Virus record (IMG/VR): IMGVR_UViG_3300008217_000010
Location: 1-57,970 of that record
Source: a virus
DNA length: 57,970 nt
Reading direction: 5' to 3' (one strand)
In this document: positions 6,367 through 14,257 of the stretch, in pieces
Position numbering within the stretch: the first letter of the stretch is position 1
Layout: each line of letters begins with the position of its first letter
Translations under genes and position numbers: made by a program
Notes under the pieces: model-generated
What the model saw: the letters and a program-made list of their open reading frames with translations, nothing else
The model's database searches: none
Told to the model about the DNA's origin: nothing

Positions 6367-7210
6367 AGATAATTCTTATCAAGTAGTAGGCAACGCTGAC
6401 TTTATTCAGATAGTCAACTTGATGAAGGATGCAAAACCTTTTCCTCATGTGTTAATATGGGGACCAAGTGGAGCAGGTAAGACAACAATAGGTAAGTACA
6501 TATCGAACGTAGTAGGAAGTAATGTAACAAGTTATTATGGTCCTGACTTAGATAGAATGACTTTATCTATGATTCTTCAATCACAATGGGAGAATGATGT
6601 ACTTATTATTGATGAGATTCATGGATTAAGTAAGGGATTACTTGAATCTATTTACCAACCACTAGAAGAATTTCAATTTAAGGGAATGAGTCTAACTCCC
6701 TTTACTATGATTGGGATAACTACAGACTTAGATTCCCTTCCAGATGCTCTACAAAGAAGATTTAGACTTGTTTATAGAGTTCAACTCTACGATACACAAG
6801 AGTTAATGGATGTATGCTTCGGTCTTATCAAGAAAGAATGGTTCGATGATGGGATTGAAGCTGTGGCAGAAATGTCAAGAGGAAGTCCTGGTATAGTAAG
6901 GAATCATCTCCAACTTATCGAATCTATGTTTGAGATAGAAAAGGTAGATTTTGAGACAGTTCAACATTATCAAAGACTCAAGCATGTAAACGATATTGGA
7001 TTAGAAGAAATAGACTTAGAATATCTTCGTGTGTTAAGAGCATATGATGTTTTATCTTTATCTACTCTATCTTCAATATTAGTTGAACGAGAGAAGGCAA
7101 TCGAAGGAGGTATAGAACCATTCTTATTTCGATTAGGTCTTGTAGTTAAGACATCTAAAGGTAGACAGCTTACAATTAAAGGACAAAACTATCTAAGAGA
7201 TTTAGACTAA
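6356..7210 (+). CDS. RuvB-like AAA+ ATPase
   Basis: This 284-residue protein has Walker A GPSGAGKT (residues 36-43), Walker B LIIDEIHG (83-90), a sensor-1 region with ITTD (121-124), an arginine-finger region ALQRRF (131-136) and a C-terminal winged-helix segment with IEPFLFRLGLV. This is the layout of the Holliday-junction motor RuvB. RuvB normally works with RuvA and RuvC to drive branch migration, and neither is visible in this window. It may use a different loader or work with the phage recombination genes at 26-29 kb. It overlaps the next gene by one base. Confidence 0.8.
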   Translation: MEGEDNSYQVVGNADFIQIVNLMKDAKPFPHVLIWGPSGAGKTTIGKYISNVVGSNVTSYYGPDLDRMTLSMILQSQWENDVLIIDEIHGLSKGLLESIYQPLEEFQFKGMSLTPFTMIGITTDLDSLPDALQRRFRLVYRVQLYDTQELMDVCFGLIKKEWFDDGIEAVAEMSRGSPGIVRNHLQLIESMFEIEKVDFETVQHYQRLKHVNDIGLEEIDLEYLRVLRAYDVLSLSTLSSILVEREKAIEGGIEPFLFRLGLVVKTSKGRQLTIKGQNYLRDLD

Positions 7211-7440
7211 TGGTTAAGCCTATTACAGAAGAAGACCAATTAGCACATGATACGGCTAAAGCTATACTTGAAGGTACTATTCCAGATTATACTATAAGAG
7301 GATTTGTGATGTATAGAATAAATCTCTCTGTAGCTATTTTCGATATAGAGGATGAAGAATGGTGGAAATATATAGGTCACGAAGCAACTATTCAAGATGC
7401 TCTTGATAGAATATATAGAGATCATTTAGATAGGAGGTAG
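7210..7440 (+). CDS. Hypothetical acidic protein
   Basis: A 76-residue unrecognised protein translated in a TAATG overlap with the RuvB-like gene. It contains a WWKYIG stretch and an acidic C-terminus. Coupling suggests co-expression with the ATPase. Confidence 0.5.
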   Translation: MVKPITEEDQLAHDTAKAILEGTIPDYTIRGFVMYRINLSVAIFDIEDEEWWKYIGHEATIQDALDRIYRDHLDRR

Positions 7441-7441
7441 T

Positions 7442-7624
7442 GTGACTCCAAATGAAGTATCTCCAATGGTAGGTTCTGATTTTTACTTTCGTGCTAAGGT
7501 TCTTTCGGTTAAATATGTGAAGGAGCAAATCGTATTACGTCTTGAGGAATATAATACGAAGTGTAAATTCACTCTTAAATTCTCGCAACAGATGTTGCCT
7601 GGAGTAGATGATGGAGATTCCTAA
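7442..7624 (+). CDS. Hypothetical protein, GTG start
   Basis: A 60-residue protein starting at GTG 7442, with TAGGAGGTAG just upstream. It reads as a small beta-strand protein. It overlaps the following gene by 17 bases. Function unknown. Confidence 0.5.
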   Translation: MTPNEVSPMVGSDFYFRAKVLSVKYVKEQIVLRLEEYNTKCKFTLKFSQQMLPGVDDGDS

Positions 7625-7838
7625 TTATATACTTAGAAATTTAGAACTTCCTTGTCCACCAGAGACAAATGGAGTTCACTACTGGATATTAGATGAAGCA
7701 TCAAAAGGAGGAACAAAGAATAACAGTAGTGGTGAGTGTTGCAAATGTCACATCACAAAGGAGGAGTTCTTCGAGAACAGTATCATAAAAGACTCCAAGG
7801 AAAACTTACAACTTAGATTTAACGAGAAAAGAGATTAA
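7608..7838 (+). CDS. Small zinc protein
   Basis: The 76-residue protein has a CCKCH motif near residue 44 and a Cys near residue 16, consistent with a small zinc site. Two consecutive ATG codons (7608 and 7611) could start it. No family is recognised. Confidence 0.5.
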   Translation: MMEIPNYILRNLELPCPPETNGVHYWILDEASKGGTKNNSSGECCKCHITKEEFFENSIIKDSKENLQLRFNEKRD

Positions 7839-7856
7839 TTTTTTGAAGTTGGGTTT

Positions 7857-7875
7857 TTGTGTTTAGTTAATAGCG
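7857..7875 (+). promoter_or_regulatory. Variant GGTTAAC box before the Ycf46-like gene
   Basis: GTGTTTAGTTAATAGCG (7859-7875) differs from the 127-143 copy at only three positions. No -10-like hexamer is seen upstream, so this copy may be a 5'-leader element. AAAGGAG and a TTG start follow. Confidence 0.4.
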
Positions 7876-7892
7876 AAAAAAGGAGTAACAAA

Positions 7893-9407
7893 TTGGAAAT
7901 TAAAGACCAAATAAAAGAAATGGTAAACTCTGGCTTTTCTGTGTTCTATGTATACACAGAAGATGAGGTTAGTGTCGAGAGACAACTAACTATGATGGCA
8001 GAAGAAAGAGAGGCAGGTATAGGTAGGTGGACTGTCTTAGGTGATAATCCTTTAGATGATTTTCTAGGGGCGGAGTTCCCAAATAACTTCTTTGTGATTT
8101 GCATCAACCCTCATTTGAATCTTGATTCTCCTGGAGTAATGCAGACCATAAAAGACCAAGCAGATAAATGGAAGGCAACGGACATTCATGTATTCTTGTT
8201 ATGCAATGATAAGAAAATACCACCAGAGGTTAATCGTAACCTCACATATATAGAGTGGGGACTTCCTGATAAAGATGAGCTTGGTGATAAGCTAGAGTTT
8301 GTTAGAGAATCTGCTCTAGATGAGCTACCTGACCTTCCAGTTTTTGACAATGGAGAAAAAACTGCTCTTGTTAAAGCAGCATTGGGGTTAACAAGTCAGC
8401 AGGCTGAAGATGCTTTTGCTCTTTCCTTGATACAAAATCAAGCGTTTGTGCCAAATGTCGTAACTAGAATTAAAGCAAACGAATATCTAAAAGCTGGATT
8501 GATGGAGCTTGAGGAACCTAAACCTTTTGAATCATTCAAGGGATACACAGAACTCCAAGAATATATGGTTCAATCTAAGTCAGCTTTCTATCAAGAGTCT
8601 AAGTATGGCTTATCTCCTCCTAAAGGCATACTGTTAACTGGAGTTCCAGGGGTAGGAAAGACTCTTGCTTCACAAGCAATCGCATCTATGTTCGGACTAA
8701 TGCTACTAAAGGTAGACCTTGGAAAGCTATTCGGAGAACTGGTAGGACAAACAGAGTCTAAAACCAGACAACTAATTGCCATAGCAGAAAGAATGGCACC
8801 TATCGTATTAAGATTCGATGAAATAGAGAAACAAATGGGTGGTATGGGAGTTAGCTCAGGTGACAGCGGAGTAAGTTCCAGAATCCTTGCTTCTCTATTA
8901 ACATGGATGCAAGAACGTACTGCTCCAGTCTATACAATAATGACTGCCAATGATGTAAGCAGATTACGACCAGAGATGCTCAGAAAAGGTAGGATAGATG
9001 AGATATTCTTTCTTGACCTGCCTGACAAACAAGAACGGTCAGATATATTTGAGTATCATCTTGAGCTTAGGGTTCCAGAGGTCAACTGGAGTGGATATGT
9101 TAACGACCTCAATGAAGCCCATAACAAGACTAAAGGATGGTCAGGTGCAGAGATTGAGCAAGTAGTAATACAGACTCTGAGACGTGCTGAACGAAGTGAT
9201 ATACATATTTCAGAGGATTTACAGTTCTTTATATTAGACCTTATAAATGAAATAGATAAGACCGTACCGTTATCCGTTATACGAAGGGAGGATATAGATG
9301 CAATAAGAAAATGGGCTGTAGATAATAATGCTCGATTAGCATCTAAGAATGAAATCATCGAGAAAGCCCAAATAGAGACTCGAAGAAAATTATCAATATC
9401 AAAATAA
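7893..9407 (+). CDS. Ycf46-like AAA+ ATPase
   Basis: The 504-residue protein starts at TTG 7893, preceded by AAAGGAG; an upstream in-frame GTG at 7857 lies in the box. The N-terminal half is an unfamiliar alpha/beta domain that fits the Ycf46 N-terminal region. The AAA+ core has Walker A GVPGVGKT (about residue 250), KLFGELVGQTESK, Walker B LRFDEIEK (about 310) and the second-region-of-homology stretch RPEMLRKGRIDE. The KLFG-LVG-(E/Q)(T/S)E stretch is the hallmark of Ycf46, conserved in cyanobacteria and other bacteria and of uncertain role. Small Ycf35-like and DUF2997-like genes at 11.9-12.6 kb are its usual companions. Confidence 0.75.
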   Translation: MEIKDQIKEMVNSGFSVFYVYTEDEVSVERQLTMMAEEREAGIGRWTVLGDNPLDDFLGAEFPNNFFVICINPHLNLDSPGVMQTIKDQADKWKATDIHVFLLCNDKKIPPEVNRNLTYIEWGLPDKDELGDKLEFVRESALDELPDLPVFDNGEKTALVKAALGLTSQQAEDAFALSLIQNQAFVPNVVTRIKANEYLKAGLMELEEPKPFESFKGYTELQEYMVQSKSAFYQESKYGLSPPKGILLTGVPGVGKTLASQAIASMFGLMLLKVDLGKLFGELVGQTESKTRQLIAIAERMAPIVLRFDEIEKQMGGMGVSSGDSGVSSRILASLLTWMQERTAPVYTIMTANDVSRLRPEMLRKGRIDEIFFLDLPDKQERSDIFEYHLELRVPEVNWSGYVNDLNEAHNKTKGWSGAEIEQVVIQTLRRAERSDIHISEDLQFFILDLINEIDKTVPLSVIRREDIDAIRKWAVDNNARLASKNEIIEKAQIETRRKLSISK

Positions 9408-9412
9408 AAAAC

Positions 9413-9440
9413 TTGACAAGTCCCCATAAAACTGTATAAT
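9413..9440 (+). promoter_or_regulatory. Consensus sigma70 promoter within an inverted repeat
   Basis: TTGACA (9413-9418) and TATAAT (9435-9440) are both perfect and are separated by 16 bp. The arms AGTCCCCA (9419-9426) and TGGGGAC (9454-9460) flank the -10 box and predicted start, which is the expected position for a repressor operator. It drives the genes from 9477. Confidence 0.8.
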
Positions 9441-9476
9441 TAAGGGTGGCAGGTGGGGACGGGGAGGGATGTGCCA

Positions 9477-9719
9477 ATGCAAGAGTTCTTTATATTCAGT
9501 TGGATAGATAATAATGTGACCTTGATAGAAGCTTATCCAGTACATAAAGGATTATCACGTCAATACTTTATAAACCATTGTATAAGTTGTACAGATATCA
9601 ATGGTTGGGCTTTAGTCTCTTCACCATCTAGGAATCAAGCTAAGAAATCTGCTTATATCAATTGGATTAACTCAACAGGAAAAGGATGGAACCGTTATTA
9701 TGACAACAAGCTCAGATGA
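9477..9719 (+). CDS. Hypothetical protein
   Basis: An 80-residue protein whose start at ATG 9477 is preceded by GGGAGGG. An in-frame GTG at 9453 would begin inside the operator-like repeat. The C-terminal half, containing RNQAKKSAYINW, is basic and helical. It is the first gene of the strong 9.4-kb promoter. Function unknown. Confidence 0.6.
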   Translation: MQEFFIFSWIDNNVTLIEAYPVHKGLSRQYFINHCISCTDINGWALVSSPSRNQAKKSAYINWINSTGKGWNRYYDNKLR

Positions 9720-10071
9720 GCCAGATGTTGATTACGGATACACTCACTTAAGGGAAGAGTATCAAAAGTTAGAGGCTGACTCTGAGTTTGCTGAATTTCT
9801 CGTGTTGTTAACAGGAACTTATGATGAACCCGTGGACAGAACATTCGAGGATATTCAAAAGTTCAGAACAATAGCTACAATGGTATATACTAATAAGGAG
9901 ATAGAGTTTATAAGACATCTAGAGCCTGGACAAATCTGGACTACGGTAAATATGGGCAAGACCTTTATAGGTGTTGTTCAAAGAAAAGTTAACCGTACTG
10001 TATATCTAAGAGATAACTTAGGTAATGTATACCATGCAACAGCAGACCAATTCAGAGAGAGGTTACAATAA
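9700..10071 (+). CDS. Hypothetical acidic protein
   Basis: A 123-residue protein overlapping the preceding gene by 20 bases. The C-terminal half looks like a small SH3-like beta barrel: a PGQIW turn, then FIGVVQRK, then VYLRDNLGNVYH. The frame continues to look coding after its TAA stop, but as a new protein start; see next entry. Confidence 0.55.
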   Translation: MTTSSDEPDVDYGYTHLREEYQKLEADSEFAEFLVLLTGTYDEPVDRTFEDIQKFRTIATMVYTNKEIEFIRHLEPGQIWTTVNMGKTFIGVVQRKVNRTVYLRDNLGNVYHATADQFRERLQ

Positions 10072-10382
10072 ATAGCTACATTAGAAGATATCACGATATG
10101 TGATTCTTGCAAAGCAAGGTTATCAAATAAACATCTTCCTGGAGACTTGAGTTTTGAGGTGGACTCTGACAAATCCCTTTGGTGGAGATATAACTCTGGA
10201 ATTGGTAATGTCTTTGGTAGTATTGGAATGTTCGCTATCCATAATACTTGCTTAGATACTATGCGTGACAGGTTAAGGTCTGAGGGAAGAATGGAGCCGT
10301 TAGTCAGTATTTATTAGAGCTAGAAAGGTTAATTGTTCTAGGAGAAACTAAATCAGATTTGAGGAAAATGAGAATACAGTGA
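10072..10382 (+). pseudogene. Zinc-motif gene with ATA start and a frameshift
   Basis: Directly after the previous stop a frame opens as ATA GCT ACA TTA. If the ATA were ATG, the protein would begin MATLEDITICDSC with a clear CxxC pair. GAGAGG lies nine bases upstream. The frame stops at TAG 10315-10317, but one extra T near 10311 would carry it on in a fluent second segment to TGA 10380-10382, a GTGA overlap with the next gene. The product would be about 103 residues. Function unknown. The non-ATG start may be real or a sequence error. Confidence 0.45.
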
Positions 10383-10552
10383 TCACAAGTACCTGGCGTA
10401 AGAAACCACCGCATCCATCGACTAAGAAAAGACATGGTAATACTTTGTTGAAGGTTGACCCAAAACGAAAACGCAAGTTCTTAACACAAGAACAACTACG
10501 TGCCAAGCGACATCGAAAGAAGTTAAAAAGGAATAGAAATAAGAATGAATGA
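10379..10552 (+). CDS. Very basic small protein, GTG start
   Basis: A 57-residue protein from GTG 10379 to TGA 10552, with GAGGAAAATGAGAA upstream. About 40 percent of its residues are Lys or Arg, including KRKRK, so it probably binds nucleic acid. It overlaps both neighbours by a few bases. Confidence 0.5.
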   Translation: MITSTWRKKPPHPSTKKRHGNTLLKVDPKRKRKFLTQEQLRAKRHRKKLKRNRNKNE

Positions 10553-10685
10553 TGTAGAAACACATCCAAAGTATTGGGATTGTGAATGCGAGAATGATTA
10601 CATTCACGAGAAAGGAGTTCAAGATTATTGCTCTATTTGCAGAGTAATAGTAATGAGCAACCTGACAGCCGAGTCAATGAGTTAA
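10545..10685 (+). CDS. Small zinc-finger protein
   Basis: A 46-residue protein with WDCEC near residue 13 and CSIC near residue 29, separated by 15 residues, as in a compact zinc finger. It overlaps the preceding basic protein's 3' end. Specific function unknown. Confidence 0.5.
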   Translation: MNDVETHPKYWDCECENDYIHEKGVQDYCSICRVIVMSNLTAESMS

Positions 10686-10719
10686 TCGAAAAAGGTATCT
10701 TATTAAGAGAGGATGAATA

Positions 10720-11661
10720 ATGGTTGAGACAACACACGCACCAGTTAGGGACAAAGAAAAGAGTATCTTTGTTGATGGGGTGTTATTTGATATTGACATC
10801 CATTGGTGGAAAGGTTGGACTAAGTTAGAGCTTGAGGATATAGATAAAGAGGAAGGTGAACTGCCTGCTATCTTTAAGCTTGGAACTAAACGGATACTTA
10901 ACCCAGAGGCGTTCAAAGACTTCTCTGTTATAGAGTCCAGGGCAAGGACGTTGGTTGACGACCTGTGCTTCCCTTTTATGATATCTACTGTGAGGTTTGT
11001 TCCCTTTGCCACACTACCTCAGTTAGTAGAAGAGTTAACTAAGCTACAGAAAGCATTTTACGCTTTCGTAGAACAGTTTGTCTTTTACTATGATGATAAC
11101 AAGTTGTCGTTTATGAATAGATATCCTAAGTACGCTCTTAAACTGAATAAAAAATATCCAGACACAATGGAAATTAGAGGTAAGTTCTACTTCAGTTGGA
11201 AGTTATTTGAAATGTCCATGCCAAAGGAAATAAAAGCTGAATTCTTATCTGACTCAGAAAGAGAAAGGCTACAGAAACTCTTTACTGAAAGTCAAGATAA
11301 GGTTAACAGCCAATTAGAGGGTTGGGTTGACCGCGTTGGTATGGCAATGAGAAAGGAAATTGGTTTAGTATGCAAGAACATGAACGACTCATTAGAGAAA
11401 GGAAAAGTGATACGTGAATCAACTCTGGAAAGGACTCGTGAGACTATCAAACGCTTACGTTCCATGAATTTTATTGGTGACCCTCAAGTAGAGGACATGC
11501 TCTCTGATTTAGAACGGAACGTTCCTGGTAACTTTGATAGAGATAATGCTTTAGTGATGGCTCCATTTAAGGGAACACTCCAGGCTATCATGGCAGAGGC
11601 AGGAGACCTTACAGATATAACAACTTCAACTGGAGAATACAAACGAAAGTTTAGGTTATAA
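10720..11661 (+). CDS. Conserved-looking protein, possibly DUF3150
   Basis: A 313-residue, mostly alpha-helical protein. Its central part (about 130-290) looks like a long helical bundle. The placement of an ESRARTLVDDL segment and the VPF turn before a long helical region reminds me of DUF3150, a phage and plasmid family of unknown function. I hold that only weakly. It sits between the Ycf46-like and Ycf35-like genes and may belong to the same functional group. Confidence 0.6.
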   Translation: MVETTHAPVRDKEKSIFVDGVLFDIDIHWWKGWTKLELEDIDKEEGELPAIFKLGTKRILNPEAFKDFSVIESRARTLVDDLCFPFMISTVRFVPFATLPQLVEELTKLQKAFYAFVEQFVFYYDDNKLSFMNRYPKYALKLNKKYPDTMEIRGKFYFSWKLFEMSMPKEIKAEFLSDSERERLQKLFTESQDKVNSQLEGWVDRVGMAMRKEIGLVCKNMNDSLEKGKVIRESTLERTRETIKRLRSMNFIGDPQVEDMLSDLERNVPGNFDRDNALVMAPFKGTLQAIMAEAGDLTDITTSTGEYKRKFRL

Positions 11662-11664
11662 GTT

Positions 11665-11874
11665 ATGATTGACCAAGTAATAAGCGATATCGACAAAGAG
11701 ATATTAGAGCAGTTATGTAACGATTGGACTCCACAAGAAATTACAGAGATAGTCAATCGTAGTTATGATAATATAGTGTATAGACTTAAGCTCTTACAAT
11801 TAAAATTCGACGTAGAAACAAACGTTGGTTTAGTTTGCAAGTTAGTTAAATTAGAATTATTGGAGGTTAAGTAA
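11665..11874 (+). CDS. Small helix-turn-helix protein
   Basis: The 69-residue protein has an acidic N-terminal helix and a segment from about residue 20 to 48 containing DWTPQEITEIVNRSYDNIVY. That resembles the LuxR-type helix-turn-helix, in which a TxxEI helix is followed by a recognition helix. It may regulate transcription. It overlaps the next gene by one base. Confidence 0.55.
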   Translation: MIDQVISDIDKEILEQLCNDWTPQEITEIVNRSYDNIVYRLKLLQLKFDVETNVGLVCKLVKLELLEVK

Positions 11875-12176
11875 TGCCTTGTTGGATGCGAGGAGAACTA
11901 AGGTTAACAGACTTTGAGAAACTACAAGCAGAAGCTAATAAGCTAGGGTTAGAACTGTTGAAACAAAGCCCTGAAATTATCACCATATTAAAGAATGGTG
12001 TCGCTGTGGCTACTGCTACTGAAGCAGAGATAATGAAAGGTGCTAATCAATATTTTAAGGAGACTGTTAAGAACTACACGATTCAACAAGTCAAGGTTGC
12101 TGCTATGAGGAATGGTTGGAAGTTTGAGCAGGTCAAAGCAGAAGATGGAAAAATCAAATTGAGGGTGAGTGAATAA
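11874..12176 (+). CDS. Ycf35/DUF1257-like small protein
   Basis: A 100-residue protein beginning MPCW. The C-terminal QYFKETVKN stretch, followed by a GWKFEQV motif and a final beta strand, resembles the end of the Ycf35/DUF1257 family. The proximity of the DUF2997-like gene at 12385 and the Ycf46-like ATPase supports the call, since the three are commonly neighbours. Sequence similarity alone is modest. TAATG overlap on both sides. Confidence 0.5.
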   Translation: MPCWMRGELRLTDFEKLQAEANKLGLELLKQSPEIITILKNGVAVATATEAEIMKGANQYFKETVKNYTIQQVKVAAMRNGWKFEQVKAEDGKIKLRVSE

Positions 12177-12385
12177 TGCCATTCTTAGTTTTAATACAAG
12201 ATGCTCCAGATGATACTAAATGGTCTAAGGAGAGTATAGTTCTTTCTACATTAACAACCCCTGAACAAGTTCAAGCAGAATGGGGAGAGAAAGGAAAGAA
12301 CATCATTATTTGGAGTCTACCAAACTTAGGTTTCTTGGATGAGTGGCCTGTTGAGTTACCAGTAGACGAGGAGTTAGACCGCTAA
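12176..12385 (+). CDS. Hypothetical acidic protein
   Basis: A 69-residue unrecognised protein lying between the Ycf35-like and DUF2997-like genes with one-base overlaps at each end, so it is probably part of the same complex or pathway. It contains a LPNLGFLDEWP stretch and ends in acidic residues. Confidence 0.5.
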   Translation: MPFLVLIQDAPDDTKWSKESIVLSTLTTPEQVQAEWGEKGKNIIIWSLPNLGFLDEWPVELPVDEELDR

Positions 12386-12576
12386 TGGCTAAAGTAATTG
12401 AAATCACAATCGGAGATAATGGGAGTATTGAGGTACAAGGTTCTGGTCTTGGCCCCAATGAAAGGATTGAGGACGTAGCTAAGTTCCTTCTAACGAACTT
12501 AGGCGATGTTACAGAAACCGGACACAAACATCAACACACTACTAAGGAAGATATTACGATACAGAATATAGGTTAA
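12385..12576 (+). CDS. DUF2997-like protein
   Basis: A 63-residue protein whose order is a short beta strand, a GxIEVxGxG turn, a helix ending in LGDV, then a polar tail with a lysine and histidines. It matches the small DUF2997 family, which typically neighbours DUF1257 and Ycf46 genes. The role is unknown. It ends the operon; a promoter region follows. Confidence 0.6.
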   Translation: MAKVIEITIGDNGSIEVQGSGLGPNERIEDVAKFLLTNLGDVTETGHKHQHTTKEDITIQNIG

Positions 12577-12794
12577 CCTCTATAGATGGATTGTCGAATA
12601 ATACCGATTATTCACCACAAAACGCTTGACGGTTTGTAGGGAGCTATGTTATTCTATAGATGTTAGGTTAACAGCACGCGAAAATAGAATCCAACATCAT
12701 CCAACACTTTAAGTTGATGGGAGGAGAAGTGAAATAAAAGGCAACACTATTCAGCTAATTCTGGAAGGACCAAATTAAGATTAAAGGAAAAATC
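12577..12794 (+). promoter_or_regulatory. Promoter region with TTGACG/TATTCT and GGTTAAC box
   Basis: TTGACG (12626-12631) and TATTCT (12650-12655) are separated by 18 bp, and GGTTAACAGC follows at 12666-12675. This is the only box copy with both a credible -35 and -10, so it links the box to transcription initiation. A leader of about 130 nt with no gene leads to the start at 12795. Confidence 0.6.
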
Positions 12795-13370
12795 ATGAGT
12801 ACTGACCAAGAACCCCAGGATGAAGCCCAAGAGCAAGATAGCTCTGTAGCAACCGCCAAAGCTCCTGTTGAGGAGAAGCCTATTGACATTAGTTTTCCAC
12901 GGAAGATAGGTGACAACACCTTTCAGACTCCAGAGGAAATGCAAGCGTTCCTCGACAAAATGACGGCTAGCACCAAGGAAGCACGTCAAGTTCTAAAAGC
13001 TGTAAGGCCAGGTCGTCCACCGAGTCAGAAGAAAGTCTTGGCTGAGGCTACTGCTGATATTCTGAACAAGCACATGACCAAAGACCTGCGTGAGAAGCTT
13101 GGCACAATTGATGAGGATATCGCCATTCGTGTCATGTTCGAGAAAGAAACTAGTACGTTTGTCGCTCCCACTCCAAAACCTAGAGAAGGTGGAGATGGTG
13201 GTGGGCCTCGCGGTGGTCGTCCATTAGTAGTGGACGGTAAAGAGTATCCATCAGCAAAGAATGCTCGGGATACTTTGCATACTGACACTGTTGGAAACCA
13301 ACAAAACCGTAAGGCCATCATATCTTATCTCCGTGGTAAGGAACACACTATAGAGAAAGACCAAGATTAA
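12795..13370 (+). CDS. Abundant-looking phage protein, possibly DNA-binding
   Basis: A 191-residue protein with an acidic disordered N-terminus (1-35), a basic GRPPSQKK segment near residue 75, a glycine-rich hinge near 135 with PRGGRP, and a helical C-terminal segment. It has its own promoter and a strong terminator, so it is a monocistronic unit, which is unusual here. Codon use looks more favourable than in neighbours, suggesting high expression. It may be a nucleoid or single-strand-binding protein, but this is inference only. Confidence 0.65.
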   Translation: MSTDQEPQDEAQEQDSSVATAKAPVEEKPIDISFPRKIGDNTFQTPEEMQAFLDKMTASTKEARQVLKAVRPGRPPSQKKVLAEATADILNKHMTKDLREKLGTIDEDIAIRVMFEKETSTFVAPTPKPREGGDGGGPRGGRPLVVDGKEYPSAKNARDTLHTDTVGNQQNRKAIISYLRGKEHTIEKDQD

Positions 13371-13377
13371 GAGTAAA

Positions 13378-13411
13378 AAGGGTCGGTGTTGCCTACCTGA
13401 CCCTTCGTTTT
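13378..13411 (+). terminator. Intrinsic terminator
   Basis: AAGGGTC (13378-13384) pairs with GACCCTT (13399-13405), extended by an inner GGT/ACC pair, and is followed by TTCGTTTT. It begins eight bases after the stop of the 12795 gene. A second G/C-rich hairpin (13412-13418 with 13433-13439) follows at once. Confidence 0.75.
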
Positions 13412-13437
13412 GGGGGAGTGGACGCATGACTGCTCCC

Positions 13438-13466
13438 CCTTAAATTTAGCCTGAGAACTGTACAAT
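13438..13466 (+). promoter_or_regulatory. Candidate promoter before gene 13475
   Basis: TACAAT (13461-13466) in the context ACTGTACAAT resembles the ACTGTATAAT of the strong promoter at 9.4 kb. The -35 region is weak. The next start codon lies only nine bases after the hexamer, which would make a nearly leaderless message. Confidence 0.35.
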
Positions 13467-13474
13467 GAGGGGAA

Positions 13475-13924
13475 ATGACTTCAACTCCAGAGGAACCTAA
13501 AACAGTTGTCCAAGAACCAGTGTCGAAGAACGTATCAAGCCGTGGTCAGCATCGGATGGGAAGGCAAATGCGTATGGATATTGAGGTAAGAATACCTGTA
13601 GAAGAAGTCTTACCTAATAGATTAAAAGATGATATCCTCATATTGTTTGATGAGGATTTCTTGCCTTCTATCAAAGGTGTAAAGGATTGGTTAATAGAAG
13701 TACATCAAGCACTTGATTCATACTGGCGTCGTAACTCCAAGAAAGAAGAGATTCTACGAAAGAACCTAGGTTTTCTTGAAGGTATGAGGTATATGTTAAC
13801 TGTCTGTCTAAGTGAGTTAACGCTAACTCAAGGTGAGGACTTAGCTAAAAGAATAGAGGAGGACTTGGGGCCACTACTTGCAACGTTCTGTGCAGACTGT
13901 AAGAAAATAATAGAGGATGAGTAA
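13475..13924 (+). CDS. Hypothetical helical protein
   Basis: A 149-residue protein with a disordered N-terminus (about 35 residues, rich in Ser and basic residues) followed by a helical domain. Two C-terminal cysteines, in CADC, suggest a metal site. GGGG lies a few bases upstream of the start. Function unknown. Confidence 0.6.
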   Translation: MTSTPEEPKTVVQEPVSKNVSSRGQHRMGRQMRMDIEVRIPVEEVLPNRLKDDILILFDEDFLPSIKGVKDWLIEVHQALDSYWRRNSKKEEILRKNLGFLEGMRYMLTVCLSELTLTQGEDLAKRIEEDLGPLLATFCADCKKIIEDE

Positions 13925-14014
13925 AATATAAAGTGTAAAGTAAAAGGGTGTCGCTTATTAGTTCATAGTAATATTTGTAAGTTATGCTGCGACCACTACA
14001 TGTTAGATAAGTAG
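13917..14014 (+). pseudogene. Small CxxC protein without usable start
   Basis: The frame from about 13925 to TAG 14014 reads IKCKVKGCRLLV and then ICKLCCDHY, a compact four-cysteine zinc site, but has no ATG. If the AAAA run at 13923-13926 had one more A, the ATG at 13917 would read into it, overlapping the previous stop. ATA at 13928 is an alternative start. Confidence 0.4.
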
Positions 14015-14015
14015 T

Positions 14016-14245
14016 ATGACAACACTCTTACCAATCATATGGAAGCAAGGAGACTTGTGTTATTATCAGAATATGGAGTGATGGTAAAACAGGTATGTCT
14101 TAGACTTGGTACAGATTTCATTACGTTCGAGATTTCAAGGTTTGAACGAACACCGCAGATTGTGAGTCTAAAAGACCTTAGACCTCCTCATAGAATCGGT
14201 GCTACAGTAGAAGTATATCATCATCACAATAGTCCTCTTAATTAG
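14016..14245 (+). pseudogene. Hypothetical gene, probable frameshift near its start
   Basis: A frame open from ATG 14039 to TAG 14245 encodes a beta-rich 68-residue protein, but it has no ribosome binding site and its first residues look wrong. A second frame from ATG 14016 encodes MTTLLPIIWKQGDLCYYQN. One extra A near 14075 would join this to the longer frame at VMVKQVCLRLG. I take the joined version, about 76 residues, as the real gene. Function unknown. Confidence 0.45.
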
Positions 14246-14257
14246 GAGCAAGACAGA

